From Astragalus membranaceus (lineage: Eukaryota; Streptophyta; Magnoliopsida; Fabales; Fabaceae): a stretch of DNA of 64,000 bases. This document shows, piece after piece, positions 43,963-55,223 of this stretch. The stretch's first letter is position 1. Each line of letters opens with the position of its first letter. The translations under genes and the position numbers were made by a program. The notes under the pieces were generated by a model, which was not told where the DNA came from, did not search any database, and saw nothing but the letters and a program-made list of their open reading frames with translations. The stretch spans positions 64,834,834 to 64,898,833 of the forward strand of contig CM076849.1 of the NCBI GenBank assembly GCA_039519185.1, in the 5' to 3' direction.

Positions 43963-45990
43963 ATGGAATCAAGTAGCAAGACTTCGTCTACATCTCGCTT
44001 CCCGTTTATGACGAAGATCGATGTTGATAGTTTAAGGAAGTGTGCAGCTCTTATGGGCCCAGCTGAAGTAATTTCCTTTGATCAAGCATATGGGAATATC
44101 CGTAGGCTCTTGCAGTTGAAGGTTCAAGAGGATGCCCTTGTGGCTTTGAGTCAGTTCTATGATTCCGATGTGAGGTGTTTCTTCTTCAAGAATTTTCAGC
44201 TATCACCTACATTAGAAGAGTATGAACAGCTGTTGGGACTCTCCAAATCTCATGTCAAGCCATACCAATTCCCAATACAATACTACACTGATGAGAAGCT
44301 TGCAACTTTGCTTAGGGTCGGTGTAGACAAGCTGAAGCCGCAAAAGTTAGAAAGAAATGGTATAGTCGGGTATCCACAAGAATTCTTTGAAGGCCTGCTG
44401 CAGTCCTATGCTTTAGCCGAGAATTGGGGTTTATTCAAGTTAGTGCTCGCTCTCACTATATTCGGGGTTATTCTCTTCCCTCAGCTAGAAAGATATGTTG
44501 ATGAAGATGCAATTGGTGCATTCTTGGCCTTTAAGGACACCAAGAATCCTATCAATCCTGTGCCTGCTGTTCTTGCCAACACCTATCATGCTCTCACTCG
44601 TTACGGTCAGTTCAACAAAAAGAAGATATGCCTTCCTTCTCATGTTCTCTACGCCTGGCTCATCACCCATGTGATCCAAAACCAAACGAAGGTTAAGGAA
44701 TTGATTTCTTACGCCCTGAGCTGTGACGTGGAGGTCAGAACCTCTCTAGAGTGGGTAGAGTTCCTAAGAAGCCTCAATGATCTCCAGATCCAGTGGTATA
44801 CACCTGCTTGTTGGGATGACAGACCGATGGTGATATTCAGCTGTGGAACTTTTCAAAATGTGCCTCTCATGGGGACACAGGGGTGTATTAACTACAATCC
44901 TTCGCTGACCATAAGACAGCTCGGTTACCCAATGAGGAACTCACCCTCTGAAGATATGCTATCCCGTGTTTACCTCTACAAACGGATGCCGAGATGCGAT
45001 GATTTGCTCAGAAAAGTTCAACAATCATGGGGGTCTGTGGTGAGAAAAGGGGTTGAAGAGCTGTCAAAGAAGGCCAGTGATGTTGCTTTCAACAAATGGC
45101 TTAAAGAGAAGCTGCAAACTACGAAATCACTGAGTCAAGGGGCACTTCCCCTCGGGGAAGAAATACCAGAACCCTATACCCCTACTCATGAAGAATGGAA
45201 TGAAGTCAAATCTGCTCTAGGTAAGGTGGAAGATGAAAAGAAGGAATTGCAGGCTAGGATAGAGGAGATGGCCTTGGAAAAGGAGAGGCTAGAAGAAGAA
45301 AGCATAGTCAGGAAGAGTGCTATGGAAAAGAGTGTTAGGCAATTCAAGGAAGAAAAGCAAAGTAAGGTGGAAGCACAGAAACGTCTGAAAGAAGCTAGAG
45401 AAGAACTCCAAAGATACAAACAAAGAACAAGAAAGATACTTGAAGAGGCTCAAGGTTGGAAAGCAAAGGCTATGGAGTCAAGTCAAGAATCTCATCTAGT
45501 GGGAGAATTGAGGGGTCAGCTGAGAATCCTCGGGCAAGAAAGAAATACCATTGAAGAAATGCTCAAAGAATATCAGCAGGCTTTGAAAGTTGAAAGGGGA
45601 ATGTCTGATGGGCTGAAAAGGGACCTCTATCATCTAGAAGGTGCATACAGGCAGGTTCGAGTGGAGAGCCAATATTGGGAGCGGCGCTACCTAGATTTGC
45701 TTGGAAGAATTGAAGATCAGGAGATCATCAAGGAACTCAAAGATGAAATCCGATGGTGGAAAGGCAAATTCTCAAAGCTGTCAGAGCTGGCTAGTCAGGC
45801 CATGGTAGGGGTTCCCAAGAGTCTCAGGATAGCTGAAGCCGAGATGTACTTCTTCAATACTCCACCCGAAGTATGCAAGTTCGTGAAGTACTGCCGAGCT
45901 TTGATCACAGAGTTCAAGAAGCAATCTCCAGGCGCAAACGTCAGCAAGAAGAGGAAGCGAGTTGGAGAGTTCAAAGCTATCTGTATTTGA
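43963..45990 (+). CDS. Ogre ORF1 protein (DUF7745-like head plus coiled coil), 675 aa
   Basis: The start ATG at 43963 (MESSSKTSSTSRFPFMTK) is preferred over the in-frame ATG at 43858 because homology-like sequence begins there. Residues about 10-385 form a globular head with FFFKNFQLSPTLEEYEQLLG and FKLVLALTIFGVILFPQLER, the pattern of the plant DUF7745/PMD-like family. Residues about 420-610 are a long charged coiled coil (Glu/Lys/Arg-rich heptads). The frame is intact. ORF1 upstream of gag is the defining extra gene of Ogre elements. Its function is not known. It has no protease, RT or zinc finger. Confidence 0.85.
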   Translation: MESSSKTSSTSRFPFMTKIDVDSLRKCAALMGPAEVISFDQAYGNIRRLLQLKVQEDALVALSQFYDSDVRCFFFKNFQLSPTLEEYEQLLGLSKSHVKPYQFPIQYYTDEKLATLLRVGVDKLKPQKLERNGIVGYPQEFFEGLLQSYALAENWGLFKLVLALTIFGVILFPQLERYVDEDAIGAFLAFKDTKNPINPVPAVLANTYHALTRYGQFNKKKICLPSHVLYAWLITHVIQNQTKVKELISYALSCDVEVRTSLEWVEFLRSLNDLQIQWYTPACWDDRPMVIFSCGTFQNVPLMGTQGCINYNPSLTIRQLGYPMRNSPSEDMLSRVYLYKRMPRCDDLLRKVQQSWGSVVRKGVEELSKKASDVAFNKWLKEKLQTTKSLSQGALPLGEEIPEPYTPTHEEWNEVKSALGKVEDEKKELQARIEEMALEKERLEEESIVRKSAMEKSVRQFKEEKQSKVEAQKRLKEAREELQRYKQRTRKILEEAQGWKAKAMESSQESHLVGELRGQLRILGQERNTIEEMLKEYQQALKVERGMSDGLKRDLYHLEGAYRQVRVESQYWERRYLDLLGRIEDQEIIKELKDEIRWWKGKFSKLSELASQAMVGVPKSLRIAEAEMYFFNTPPEVCKFVKYCRALITEFKKQSPGANVSKKRKRVGEFKAICI

Positions 45991-46356
45991 GTCGTTTGTT
46001 TGTACTTTTTATCTTGATCATGTACTTCGAGTATTGTATTCAGAATACTGTACTCTTGTGTCTCGTTCATTATGAATATTGTACTGTTTTTTTTTCCTTT
46101 AATGAAAGCTTTGAACTCTCAACAAATGAAGTATGTCGACTTGCTATTTCGATTCCTCGATCAAAAACAAAGTTTATGCGCTTGTGACAAGATGGAACAC
46201 CTCGGGATTCACGGCATAAAACTAATATCCATCCGCATCTCATGCATTGTATTCATTAATTCATTTCTTCATTTAATAAAAAAATTGTTTCAAATAGAAA
46301 AAAGGGGCAAGCTGGTTCGTCCGCATCGCTATTTCACCCGTCTACAAGCAAGATTG

Positions 46357-48636
46357 ATGGCTAGCAATCAGCATCTCGGAGATGAGGACCACCTGAGTCA
46401 AGACGACTTGGGTGTGGAGATTCTTAACCCTGAGCAACTGGCTCAGGAAAATCAGGCCTTGAAGGCTAAAGTTGAGGCTATGGAAGCGCAGATGGTCGAA
46501 GTAATGAGTATGCTACAGAATCTGAGGGGTGAGGCCGCTGCTGGGGCCACCGCTGTTGTAAATCCTGAAGGGGTTGTTACTTTCGTTTCTCCTCCAGTGT
46601 CTGCTGAAGTTACAACTACTCATGAACAAGGGGTCAGTCACTTTGCCCATCCTCCAGGGGCGAGTGGACAAGGTCATCTGAATGCACAGATATATCCTTG
46701 GGGAATGCCAATGGGTTATAGGCCGTCCGTTGCTGAAGCTATTCCTTTGGGGTCGGGTCAACCTGTCGTGACTATACCTAATGGATCTGCTATGGGACCA
46801 CAAATTCATACTCCTAGTCCTGGTATTGTGTTGCCAAGAAGTTCACCTACTCCTACTCCGGGAGTTGTCGTGAATCCTCAGAATGCTGTCCATCATATGG
46901 GGAACCCCGCTCAGTATGGGGGTTATTATCACAGTTCGGGGAACTATCCACAAGGTCATTTGTTTGAGAGCACTCAGCGTGGGGATCGGTATCACTTGCT
47001 TGAAAAGCGTTTAAGGGCTGTGGAAGGATCAGGTACTAGAGCCAGGGATGCCCGAGAGTTGTGCCTTGTCCCAGATGTTGTCATTCCCCCTCAATTCAAA
47101 GCCCCTGACTTTGATAAATATCGCGGCACCGGGTGTCCATCTAGCCATCTGACGATGTACGTTAGAAAGATGGCCGCTTATGCTCATGATGACAAAGTGC
47201 TCATTCACTATTTTCAGAACAGTCTGACTGGGGCATCGTTAGATTGGTATATGCAGCTGCAATCCTCCGACATCCACAGTTGGAAAGATCTTTCTGAAGC
47301 GTTTCTGAAACAATATCAGTATAACATGGACCTTGCTCCCGACCGGTCTCAATTACAGCACATGAGTAAAGGAGATAGAGAATCATTCAAAGAATATGCC
47401 CAAAAGTGGAGGAGCATAGCTGCTCAGGTGAAACCGCCATTGACTGAAAAAGAGATGGTGTATATGTTTATGGAAACTCTTCCAGCGCTATATTATGATA
47501 GGTTGGTGGGGAGCGTTTCATCCAGTTTCTCGGATATGGTTGTCATTGGGGAACGATTAGAGCACGGATTGCGTAGCGGAAAGATTGCTGGTGGTTTTGG
47601 TAGCTCTAGTGGACAAAAGAAGCCCTTTTCCAATTTCCCCAAGAAGAAAGAAGGGGAGACCAATGTTATTACTGAAGGGAGAAGCCCGTCTTTCAATTCT
47701 CCACCGCAAACAATGCCATTATCCATTCCAGCTCAGCCACAGCAAACTAATTCAGGCTACAGAGCCCAGAACTATCAAGAGAAGAGACGTGCTAATTTCG
47801 ATCCGATTCCAATGACCTATACTGAGTTGTTCAATCACCTTGTCTCAAAGAATTTGGTCAATACCCGCTCCATGAGGCCTATGCAACCTCCCTTCCCTAG
47901 GGGATACAATGCCGATGCTACCTGTAGCTTTCATAGTGGAGGGGTCGGTCACACGGTGGAAGACTGCAAGGCTTTCAAATATGTAGTCCAGGATTTGATT
48001 GACGCCAACTGGATCTCTTTCAAGCCGAATAGTCCAAGCACAACTACGAACCCCCTGCCAGGACATGGGATGCCCTCCGCCAATGCTATAGAGGATCCTG
48101 AGAGTCAGATCATGATAAAGAATGTTGAGAATATCAAGACTCCTATGGAAGACATATATGCTGAGTTACGTCGTTGGGGGGTGATTCAGAAAGGCTGTGT
48201 GTGTGCTGACCCTGTGTGTGCAGGCGCTTGTGAGGATTTTAAGGTTGTTTTACAAGATTTGATGGATCGCTATGTGGTTCGGCTGGAGGTGGTTGAGAAA
48301 GAAGAAAATGTGCTCATGCTGCAGTTCAATGATGGCAAAGAGACCAGAAAACCAATTGAGATACTATACAATCCGAAGCCAGCCCAAGCTAGATCTCAGC
48401 CGTTGATTATTGAGGTGCCTGCTCCTTTCCCCTACGAGAAAAACAGTGCAGTACCGTGGAAATACAGTAACTTGCCTCCAATGGAAAATTCTCCAAGTAC
48501 TTCCGTTGTTACTAACATCACTGGGGCAAGTGGGATGACTAGAAGCGGCCGCATGTATGTCCCCAAGGTCACCCAGGCTGAGTCATCTAAAGTGGTTGAA
48601 GACATGGTACGAAAGGGGAAAGACAAAGAAGTGTAG
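46357..48636 (+). CDS. gag: Ogre gag polyprotein
   Basis: The ATG at 46357 (MASNQHLGDEDHLSQD) opens 759 codons. A short coiled coil follows, then a Pro/Gly-rich linker (residues about 90-210), then the retrotransposon gag core (about residues 245-410) with YFQNSLTGASLDWYMQLQ and FKEYAQKWRSIAAQ. A single zinc-knuckle-like CSFHSGGVGHTVEDCKAF lies near residue 525. A second Cys-rich patch CVCADPVCAGACEDF lies near residue 610. The frame ends with TAG at 48634-48636, but the same frame continues open into the protease, so gag and protease differ only by this amber codon. It forms the virus-like particle. Confidence 0.9.
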   Translation: MASNQHLGDEDHLSQDDLGVEILNPEQLAQENQALKAKVEAMEAQMVEVMSMLQNLRGEAAAGATAVVNPEGVVTFVSPPVSAEVTTTHEQGVSHFAHPPGASGQGHLNAQIYPWGMPMGYRPSVAEAIPLGSGQPVVTIPNGSAMGPQIHTPSPGIVLPRSSPTPTPGVVVNPQNAVHHMGNPAQYGGYYHSSGNYPQGHLFESTQRGDRYHLLEKRLRAVEGSGTRARDARELCLVPDVVIPPQFKAPDFDKYRGTGCPSSHLTMYVRKMAAYAHDDKVLIHYFQNSLTGASLDWYMQLQSSDIHSWKDLSEAFLKQYQYNMDLAPDRSQLQHMSKGDRESFKEYAQKWRSIAAQVKPPLTEKEMVYMFMETLPALYYDRLVGSVSSSFSDMVVIGERLEHGLRSGKIAGGFGSSSGQKKPFSNFPKKKEGETNVITEGRSPSFNSPPQTMPLSIPAQPQQTNSGYRAQNYQEKRRANFDPIPMTYTELFNHLVSKNLVNTRSMRPMQPPFPRGYNADATCSFHSGGVGHTVEDCKAFKYVVQDLIDANWISFKPNSPSTTTNPLPGHGMPSANAIEDPESQIMIKNVENIKTPMEDIYAELRRWGVIQKGCVCADPVCAGACEDFKVVLQDLMDRYVVRLEVVEKEENVLMLQFNDGKETRKPIEILYNPKPAQARSQPLIIEVPAPFPYEKNSAVPWKYSNLPPMENSPSTSVVTNITGASGMTRSGRMYVPKVTQAESSKVVEDMVRKGKDKEV

Positions 48637-49865
48637 AATGCCCAGAAAGAAAAGGTGGCAGAACAAGAAAAGGATGAGTTCTTGAAAATTGTAAGACAAA
48701 GTGATTATAAAATAGCGGATCAGATGAGCCAGACTCCTGCGAAGATCTCTATGATGTCATTGTTGTTGAGCTCAGAAGCACACAGAGCGGCCCTGATGAA
48801 AGTGCTGAACGGGGCTCACGTTGCTCAAAACATTTCTGTGGGTCAATTTGATGAGGTGGTTGGAAATATTATGGCTGCAAACCACGTAACCTTTGCTGAT
48901 GATGAACTTCCCCCAGAAGGGAGAAAACACAACCTAGCCCTCCACATCTCTGTCAAATGTGGGGATTTTGTGTTAGCCCGGGTGCTGATTGATAATGGCT
49001 CCTCTCTGAATGTTATGCCAAAGTCCACTTTGAACAAGTTGGATCTGGACTGCTCCTTCATGAAGCCTAGTTCGACATTGGTAAGGGCATTCGATGGATC
49101 AAAGAAGGAAGTAATAGGAGAGGTGGAGTTTCCTATCCAGATTGGGCCAGAGACCTTTTACGTGAACTTTCAAATCATGGACATCTCTTCATCTTACAGC
49201 TGTTTACTTGGGAGACCATGGATTCATATGGCCGGGGCTATCCCTTCCTCTTTGCATCAGAGAATTAAATTTGTAGTGGATGATAGGATTGTGGTGGTGT
49301 TTGGAGAGGAAGAGATGCTAGTCAACAAGCCCTCTCCCTTCCGCTATGTAGAAGCGGCTGAAGAGTCGTTGGAAACTTCTTTTCAATCCATTGAGATTGC
49401 CAATGCTGTGTTCGAGGGGGGTAAGTTGCCATCACCCGTGATGAAGCTGTCAAAAGATGAAGAAATGGTTGCCAAGATCATGATGGCCCAGGGATATCAG
49501 TTAGGACGCGGATTGGGAAAAGAAGGACAAGGAATTCGTGCTCCTATTCAGTTGAAAGAGAACAAAGATCGTTTTGGTTTGGGATACTGCCCAACCGAAG
49601 CTGAAAAGAAGAAGGTGGCTGAAGAAAGAAGAGGGGTGAGGTTGGCCAAGCCGAGAGGTTGGAACCCGGAGCCAAAAAGGATTCCTATTTGTGACCTTCG
49701 CCAAAGCTTTAAGAGTGCAGGGTTGCTAAACCCAGATCAAATTACCGCCATTGAGGATGGTCCAAAGAATGAAGAAGGTGGTGTCAGCTTGGTCCGCCGT
49801 TGTCATGCTGATGAAAAGCTCAAGAATTGGGAAGCTGTAGACTTGCCCATCACTTTTAATTCAAA
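48637..49865 (+). CDS. pro: Ogre retropepsin protease followed by a G-patch domain
   Basis: In the gag frame after the amber codon. The aspartic protease active site is LIDNGSSLNV with the catalytic Asp codon at 48991-48993, followed by the flap/second-half motif CLLGRPWIHMAGA. About 60 codons later GYQLGRGLGKEGQGIRAPIQ is a G-patch (glycine-rich, RNA-binding) motif. If the intron is not spliced, translation ends at TAA 49867-49869. If spliced at 49865/49866 it joins in frame to the RT part. The internal ATG at 48655 is only where an ORF caller would start. Confidence 0.88.
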
Positions 49866-50082
49866 GTAATGATTTGTGATGCATTCCTTTAGCTCTGCCC
49901 AAGGCTTCAGGATAGTTTGTTAGGGCATGCATGTTTTTATGTTCAGTGACATCACCATCAATAAAAACACTTGTTTTGAATTCCATCAATAAAATTTCTT
50001 TGTCTTCATTTATTTTCTCTTTCTTTTCACTTTATTTTGTTTGTTCCGCTTTTCATTCTACTCTCTGCTTATACGTACGCAG
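49866..50082 (+). other. Ogre pol intron, 217 bp
   Basis: The donor AAA-GTAATG at 49866 and acceptor GTACGCAG ending at 50082 are preceded by a pyrimidine-rich stretch with several TTTTCATT-like branch candidates. Removal joins the protease frame to the RT frame without a shift. A conserved intron between protease and RT is known for Ogre elements. The stop of the unspliced message uses bases of the donor itself (G-TAA). Confidence 0.8.
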
Positions 50083-53000
50083 ATCGAAAGTAATTGTTTC
50101 TGGAAATAACAGTGCCAATAAGTCATATTATGATTTTGATCATCCAATTAACCAAACTGAAGGGGGCGTTGAGGAAAACTGGGAAACTCCTCCGGAACTA
50201 ATAAGACTACTAGAACAGGAAGAAAAGATCATTCAGCCTCATGAAGATTCGGTTGAGTTAATCAATCTGGGTACGGAAGAGGATAAAAAAGAAGTTAAAG
50301 TCGGTACTGCCATGGGGGATGGTGAACGCAAAAAGCTGATCCAACTCTTGCGTGAATACGTTGATGTTTTTGCATGGTCATACAAGGATATGCCAGGGTT
50401 AGACACCGATATTGTTGAGCACAGATTGCCCGTGAAGCCAGAGTGTCCACCAGTCAAGCAGAAATTGAGAAGGATGAAGCCCGAGATGTCAATGAAGATC
50501 AGAGATGAGGTAAAAAAGCAGTTTGATGCGGGATTTCTGGCAGTGGCTAAGTATCCTCAATGGGTAGCAAATATCGTCCCTGTCCCGAAATAGGATGGCA
50601 AGGTCAGGATGTGTGTTGATTATAGGGATTTGAACAGAGCTAGTCCCAAGGATGACTTCCCTCTACCTCACATTGATATCCTGGTAGACAGTACAGCCCA
50701 TCATTCTTTATTCTCCTTCATGGATGGATATTCAGGGTACAATCAGATCAAAATGGCTCCAGAAGATATGGAGAAAACCACCTTCATAACACTCTGGGGA
50801 ACATTTTGCTATAAGGTGATGCCTTTTGGGCTCAAGAATGCCGGTGCAACTTATCAGAGGGCGATGGTGACATTATTCCATGACATGATGCACAAAGAAA
50901 TTGAGGTGTATGTAGATGATATGATTGCAAAATCCAAGACTGACGAGGAGCACATTGTTAATTTGCGAAAACTCTTCGAACGTCTACGGAAGTTCAAGCT
51001 CAGGTTAAACCCAGCCAAATGTACCTTTGGTGTGAGATCCGGAAAGCTACTGGGATTTATCGTCAGTCAGAAAGGGATAGAGGTTGATCCAGATAAAGTT
51101 AAAGCAATCCTTGAAATGCCAGCGCCAAAGACTGAAAAAGAGGTCCGGGGTTTCCTTGGGAGACTGAACTACATCTCAAGATTCATATCCCAATTGACTG
51201 CCACCTGCGAACCTCTCTTTAAACTGTTGTGCAAAAACCAAAGAGTAGAGTGGAATGATGATTGCCAAAGAGCATTTGAAAGAATCAAAGAGTACCTTCA
51301 GAATCCACCAATCTTGATGCCGCCAGTGTCTGGGAGACCACTCGTCTTGTATCTAACGGTGCTAGACAATTCAATGGGGTGTGTGCTGGGGCAGCATGAT
51401 GAATCTGGAAAGAGAGAGCATGCCATATACTACTTGAGTAAGAAATTCACTGACTGTGAGACGAGGTATTCAATGCTGGAAAAGACTTGTTGTGCTTTGA
51501 CATGGGCTGCTCGTCGTTTAAGGCAGTACATGTTGAGCCATACAACTTGGTTGGTGTCTAAAATGGATCCAATCAAATACATTTTTGAAAAGCCAGCGCT
51601 CACAGGACGGATTGCTCGTTGGCAGATGTTGTTGTCAGAATATGATATCTTGTATGTCACGCAGAAAGCGATCAAGGGCAGTGCACTGGCTGAATACTTA
51701 GCATGCCAGCCAATTCAAGATTATCAATCGATGCAGTATGATTTTCCCGACGAAGACATCATGGCACTATTTGATGAAGGGAAGTCTCCAGAAGATGAAA
51801 GGTGGAGGATGATATTTGACGGCGCATCCAATGTGTGGGGACACGGGGCTGGGGCTGTGTTAATATCCCCAGATAACCGTTTTGTTCCAGTCACTGCCAG
51901 ATTAAGCTTCTATGTTACTAACAACATCGCAGAATATGAAGCATGCATCTTGGGGATCCAAGCAGCCTTAGAGTGGAAAGTTAAAAGGCTCGATGTGTAT
52001 GGGGATTCAGCCCTGGTTATTCATCAAGTAAGAGGCGATTGGGAGACCAGAGATCCCAAGTTGATTCCATATTGTGATTATGTGCGAGAATTGATGGAGT
52101 CTTTCGACGCAATTACTTTCCAGCACATCCCTAGAGATGAAAATCAACTGGCCGATGCTTTGGCAACTCTGTCATCAATGTTCAATGTCAGCTGCGACAA
52201 AAACCTAGCTCATATCAGAATCCAACATCGGGATCTCCCAGCGCATCATTACTGTACAGCCATAGAAGAAGAGCCTGATGACAAGCCTTGGTATCATGAC
52301 ATCAAGCAGTACATTATCAGCAGAGAATACCCTCCTGGGGCATCTGAGAATGACAAGAGAACTCTTCGGCGATTGTCAAGTAATTTCTTCCTCAGTGGAG
52401 AGGTTCTCTACAAAAGGAATTATGACTCAGTCCTCTTAAGGTGTGTTGCCAAAGAAGAAGCTACAAGAATCATGAGAGAGGTACATGAGGGCTCATTCGG
52501 AACTCATTCTAGTGCGCATACTATGGCTAGACAGATTTTAAGGGCAGGCTATTACTGGTTGCAGATGGAAGGTGACTGCTACAGTTTTGTCCGAAAGTGC
52601 CACAAATGTCAAATTTATGCTGATCATATCCATGTGCCGCCTGCCAGATTAAATGTTTTGACTGCATCCTGGCCGTTTTCAATGTGGGGAATGGATGTCA
52701 TTGGTCCCATTGAACCCAAAGCATCAAACGGGCATCGCTTTATCTTGGTTGCCATTGACTATTTCACGAAATGGGTTGAAGCAGTTTCATACTCTAGTGT
52801 GACCAGTTCAGTGGTTGCTAAATTTGTGAAGAAAGATCTGATCTGCCGTTATGGTCTTCCTGACAAGATCATCACTGATAATGGCAGTAACCTGAATAGC
52901 AAAATGATGAAGGATCTGTGTGCAGAGTTCAAGATCCAGCATCATAATTCTTCGCCCTATCGACCCAAGATGAATGGGGCAGTCGAAGCAGCTAACAAGA

Positions 53001-53536
53001 ACATCAAGAAGATAGTTCAGAAAATGGTGGTCACATACAAGGATTGGCATGAAATGCTTCCCTTTGCTCTGCATGGCTACCGCACTTCAGTGCGTACCTC
53101 AACTGGGGCAACTCCTTTCTCTCTGGTATATGGGACGGAAGCAGTCCTTCCTATCGAGGTTGAGATACCTTCTCTGCGAGTAATTATGGAAGCTAAGCTG
53201 GAAGAAGCAGAGTGGATACGGGCACGTCTGGATCAGCTAAATCTCATTGAGGAAAAGAGAATCACAGCCTTGTGTCATGGGCAGCTATACCAGCAAAGGA
53301 TGAGAACAGCTTTTGACAAGAAAGTCCGATGTCGTGAGTTCAATGAGGGAGACTTAGTGCTCAAGAAGATCTTGCCTATCCAGACTGATCCTCGAGGGAA
53401 GTGGACACCCACTTATGATGGCCCCTTTGTAGTCAAGAAAGCCTTTTCTGGAGGAGCGCTGATACTCACGAATATGGATGGAGAAGATTTAAAGAACCCA
53501 GTCAATTCTGATCAAGTGAAGAAGTATTATGCCTAA
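50083..53536 (+). CDS. pol: Ogre pol: reverse transcriptase, two RNase H domains, integrase (one in-frame TAG)
   Basis: Domains in order: an N-terminal linker; RT with VCVDYRDLNRASPKDDFPLP and the catalytic YVDD at 50909-50920; a retroviral-type RNase H (YLTVLDNSMGCVLGQ); a second, archaeal-type RNase H (MIFDGASNVWGHGAGAVLIS, YGDSALVIHQVRG, DENQLADALA); then integrase with an HHCC finger (CHKCQIYADH), D-D-E residues in GMDVIGPI, ITDNGSN and GAVEAANK, and a C-terminal tail. Dual RNase H is a mark of the Tat lineage. A TAG at 50591-50593 interrupts the frame just before the first RT motif, where related elements have a lysine codon. Otherwise the 1150-codon frame is open. Confidence 0.9.
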
Positions 53537-55223
53537 AAGAAATAGATGAAAAAAGAGAAAGACAAGCCAAGTAAGAATTAGCTCGCTAGGTTGAAAACCC
53601 GCAAAGGGCGACCTAGGCAAAATCAGAGCGACCCGGTGGATTGAAAACCCGCAAAGGGCGATCCAGGCAAAAATTAGGGTCAGAAAGCTTGGGCAAAGAA
53701 AGTGAAGAAAGGCGTACAATTCTCCCGAAGACTTGGATGAAAGGATGATCAAAGTCCAAGACATAAATGTTGGCACTGTTCCATAGAGACGGACAGTCAG
53801 AAATCAGCCTCTCTCTTTTTCGTGTCTTTTTGTAGTTTAAATCTTCAAATGCAATAAACAATCGGCGTAACTTCTTGTGCGACCGGTTTCCATATCAATA
53901 AAATTCAGTCTTTCTCATATCTGTTTGTTCTTCTATTTCTCTGCTTTTTCTGCTCAAATAAGTGTTTTATGATGATGATGACATTGACCTGTAAAACATG
54001 TGCATAAATCATAGAACATCACAATCATTGCGAAATTCTTAAAAGTCAAGAGAAGGAAGTAGCTGAGAAAATTAAGCTCACAAAAGAATAATTGCACTCA
54101 TAGACCATTTCAGATGGCAAATTGCAAAGCAATTGGTGCCCAGCTCATATGCCACCGCAATTCTAATCAATCCCTCAGTCTCACAGGTTGGACGGACCAG
54201 CAAAAGAAAATAAGCCAAAAGAGCAAAAGAGCAAACAAAAAAAACAGATGATCAGAAAAAAGAAAGCTGATCAAGTAAAATCATTCAAAAAAGAGCAAAC
54301 AAAAAAACAGACGATCAGAAAAAAGAAAGCTGATCAAAAAATGAAAAAACAAAGAAAAACAAACAGTCAGAAAAAGGAAAGCTGACCAGAGAAAAATCAA
54401 AGAGATGAAGAGTCAGGAATAGCATGTCATCACACTCATCATTACACCAAAATCATAGCATTGCATGCATCTGCATAACATGCCTTTGCATAACATGCAC
54501 CCATACTCCATGCACTATTCCTTGCATCAACTGACATATGCAGGTACCTCAATCCAGTGCGGCAGCATTGGTCATTTCAATCAATCAATCAACAGGATTC
54601 GTGAATCCCTTCAGGACCCAAGTGTCCCTTCAAAAGCAGACTTCACCTCGTATTCGAGCTGCGGGTAAGTCCTTCAGACCCCCAGTGGTCCTTCAGACTA
54701 GTTGTGTCAAGCCTAAGATACAGCGGACGTCCTTCATGGTCAACATATCAGTTCCGGAGCTGATCTTGACCCCCCATGGCCGCTCGAAAGGCCCCCTCAG
54801 ACCGTTTTACTAGTACCATAGCTAGTAGCGCTCCTTCAGACCACGATGGTCCTTCAATTAAGGCCTAGGCAGCCTTCCAGACCCCGAGTGGTCCTTCAGA
54901 GCCTTAGTGCTCCTTCAGACCCTGAGTGGTCCTTCAGAGCCTTAGTGCTCCTTCAGACCCTGAGCGGTCCTTCAGAGCCTTAGTGCTCCTTCAGACCCTG
55001 AGTGGTCCTTCATTTTCTCTTTCGGTTAATGCACCAAGTGTTAACCATTCCCTGTTTGTTCTCAAGCCCAAAAAAAAAAAATAGAAAAAGAAAAGAGGAA
55101 AATTCGGGTTTCCCTAAGCAGACAAAATCGGTATAATTTCTGAATTCTTTATTTCTATTTTGCCTCGAAATATGTCCTGCGCAATTCATATTTCTTGTCA
55201 AAATCCAAATAAAGAGGGGCAGC
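53537..55223 (+). other. Ogre 3' untranslated tail and polypurine tract
   Basis: Non-coding with several repeats. A ~50-bp direct repeat with GAAAACCCGCAAAGGGCGA occurs twice (about 53591-53672). There is a Lys/Gln-coding AAAGAAAGCTGATCA repeat (54212-54390) and a 19-bp minisatellite (54660-55016). The tail ends with the polypurine tract AAAGAGGGGCAGC at 55211-55223 next to the 3' LTR. Small frames here (for example at 54188) are repeat artefacts. Confidence 0.75.
54660..55016. repeat. 19-bp minisatellite with two alternating unit types
   Basis: The units CCTTCAGACCCTGAGTGGT and CCTTCAGAGCCTTAGTGCT alternate, giving a 38-bp higher-order repeat. They are nearly perfect at 54889-55013 and diverged before. 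This is inside the Ogre 3' tail. Confidence 0.85.

Noticed and set aside
54188..54385. Lys/Gln-rich 65-codon ORF
   Set aside because: It is a translation of a short tandem AAAGAAAGCTGATCA repeat in the Ogre tail.
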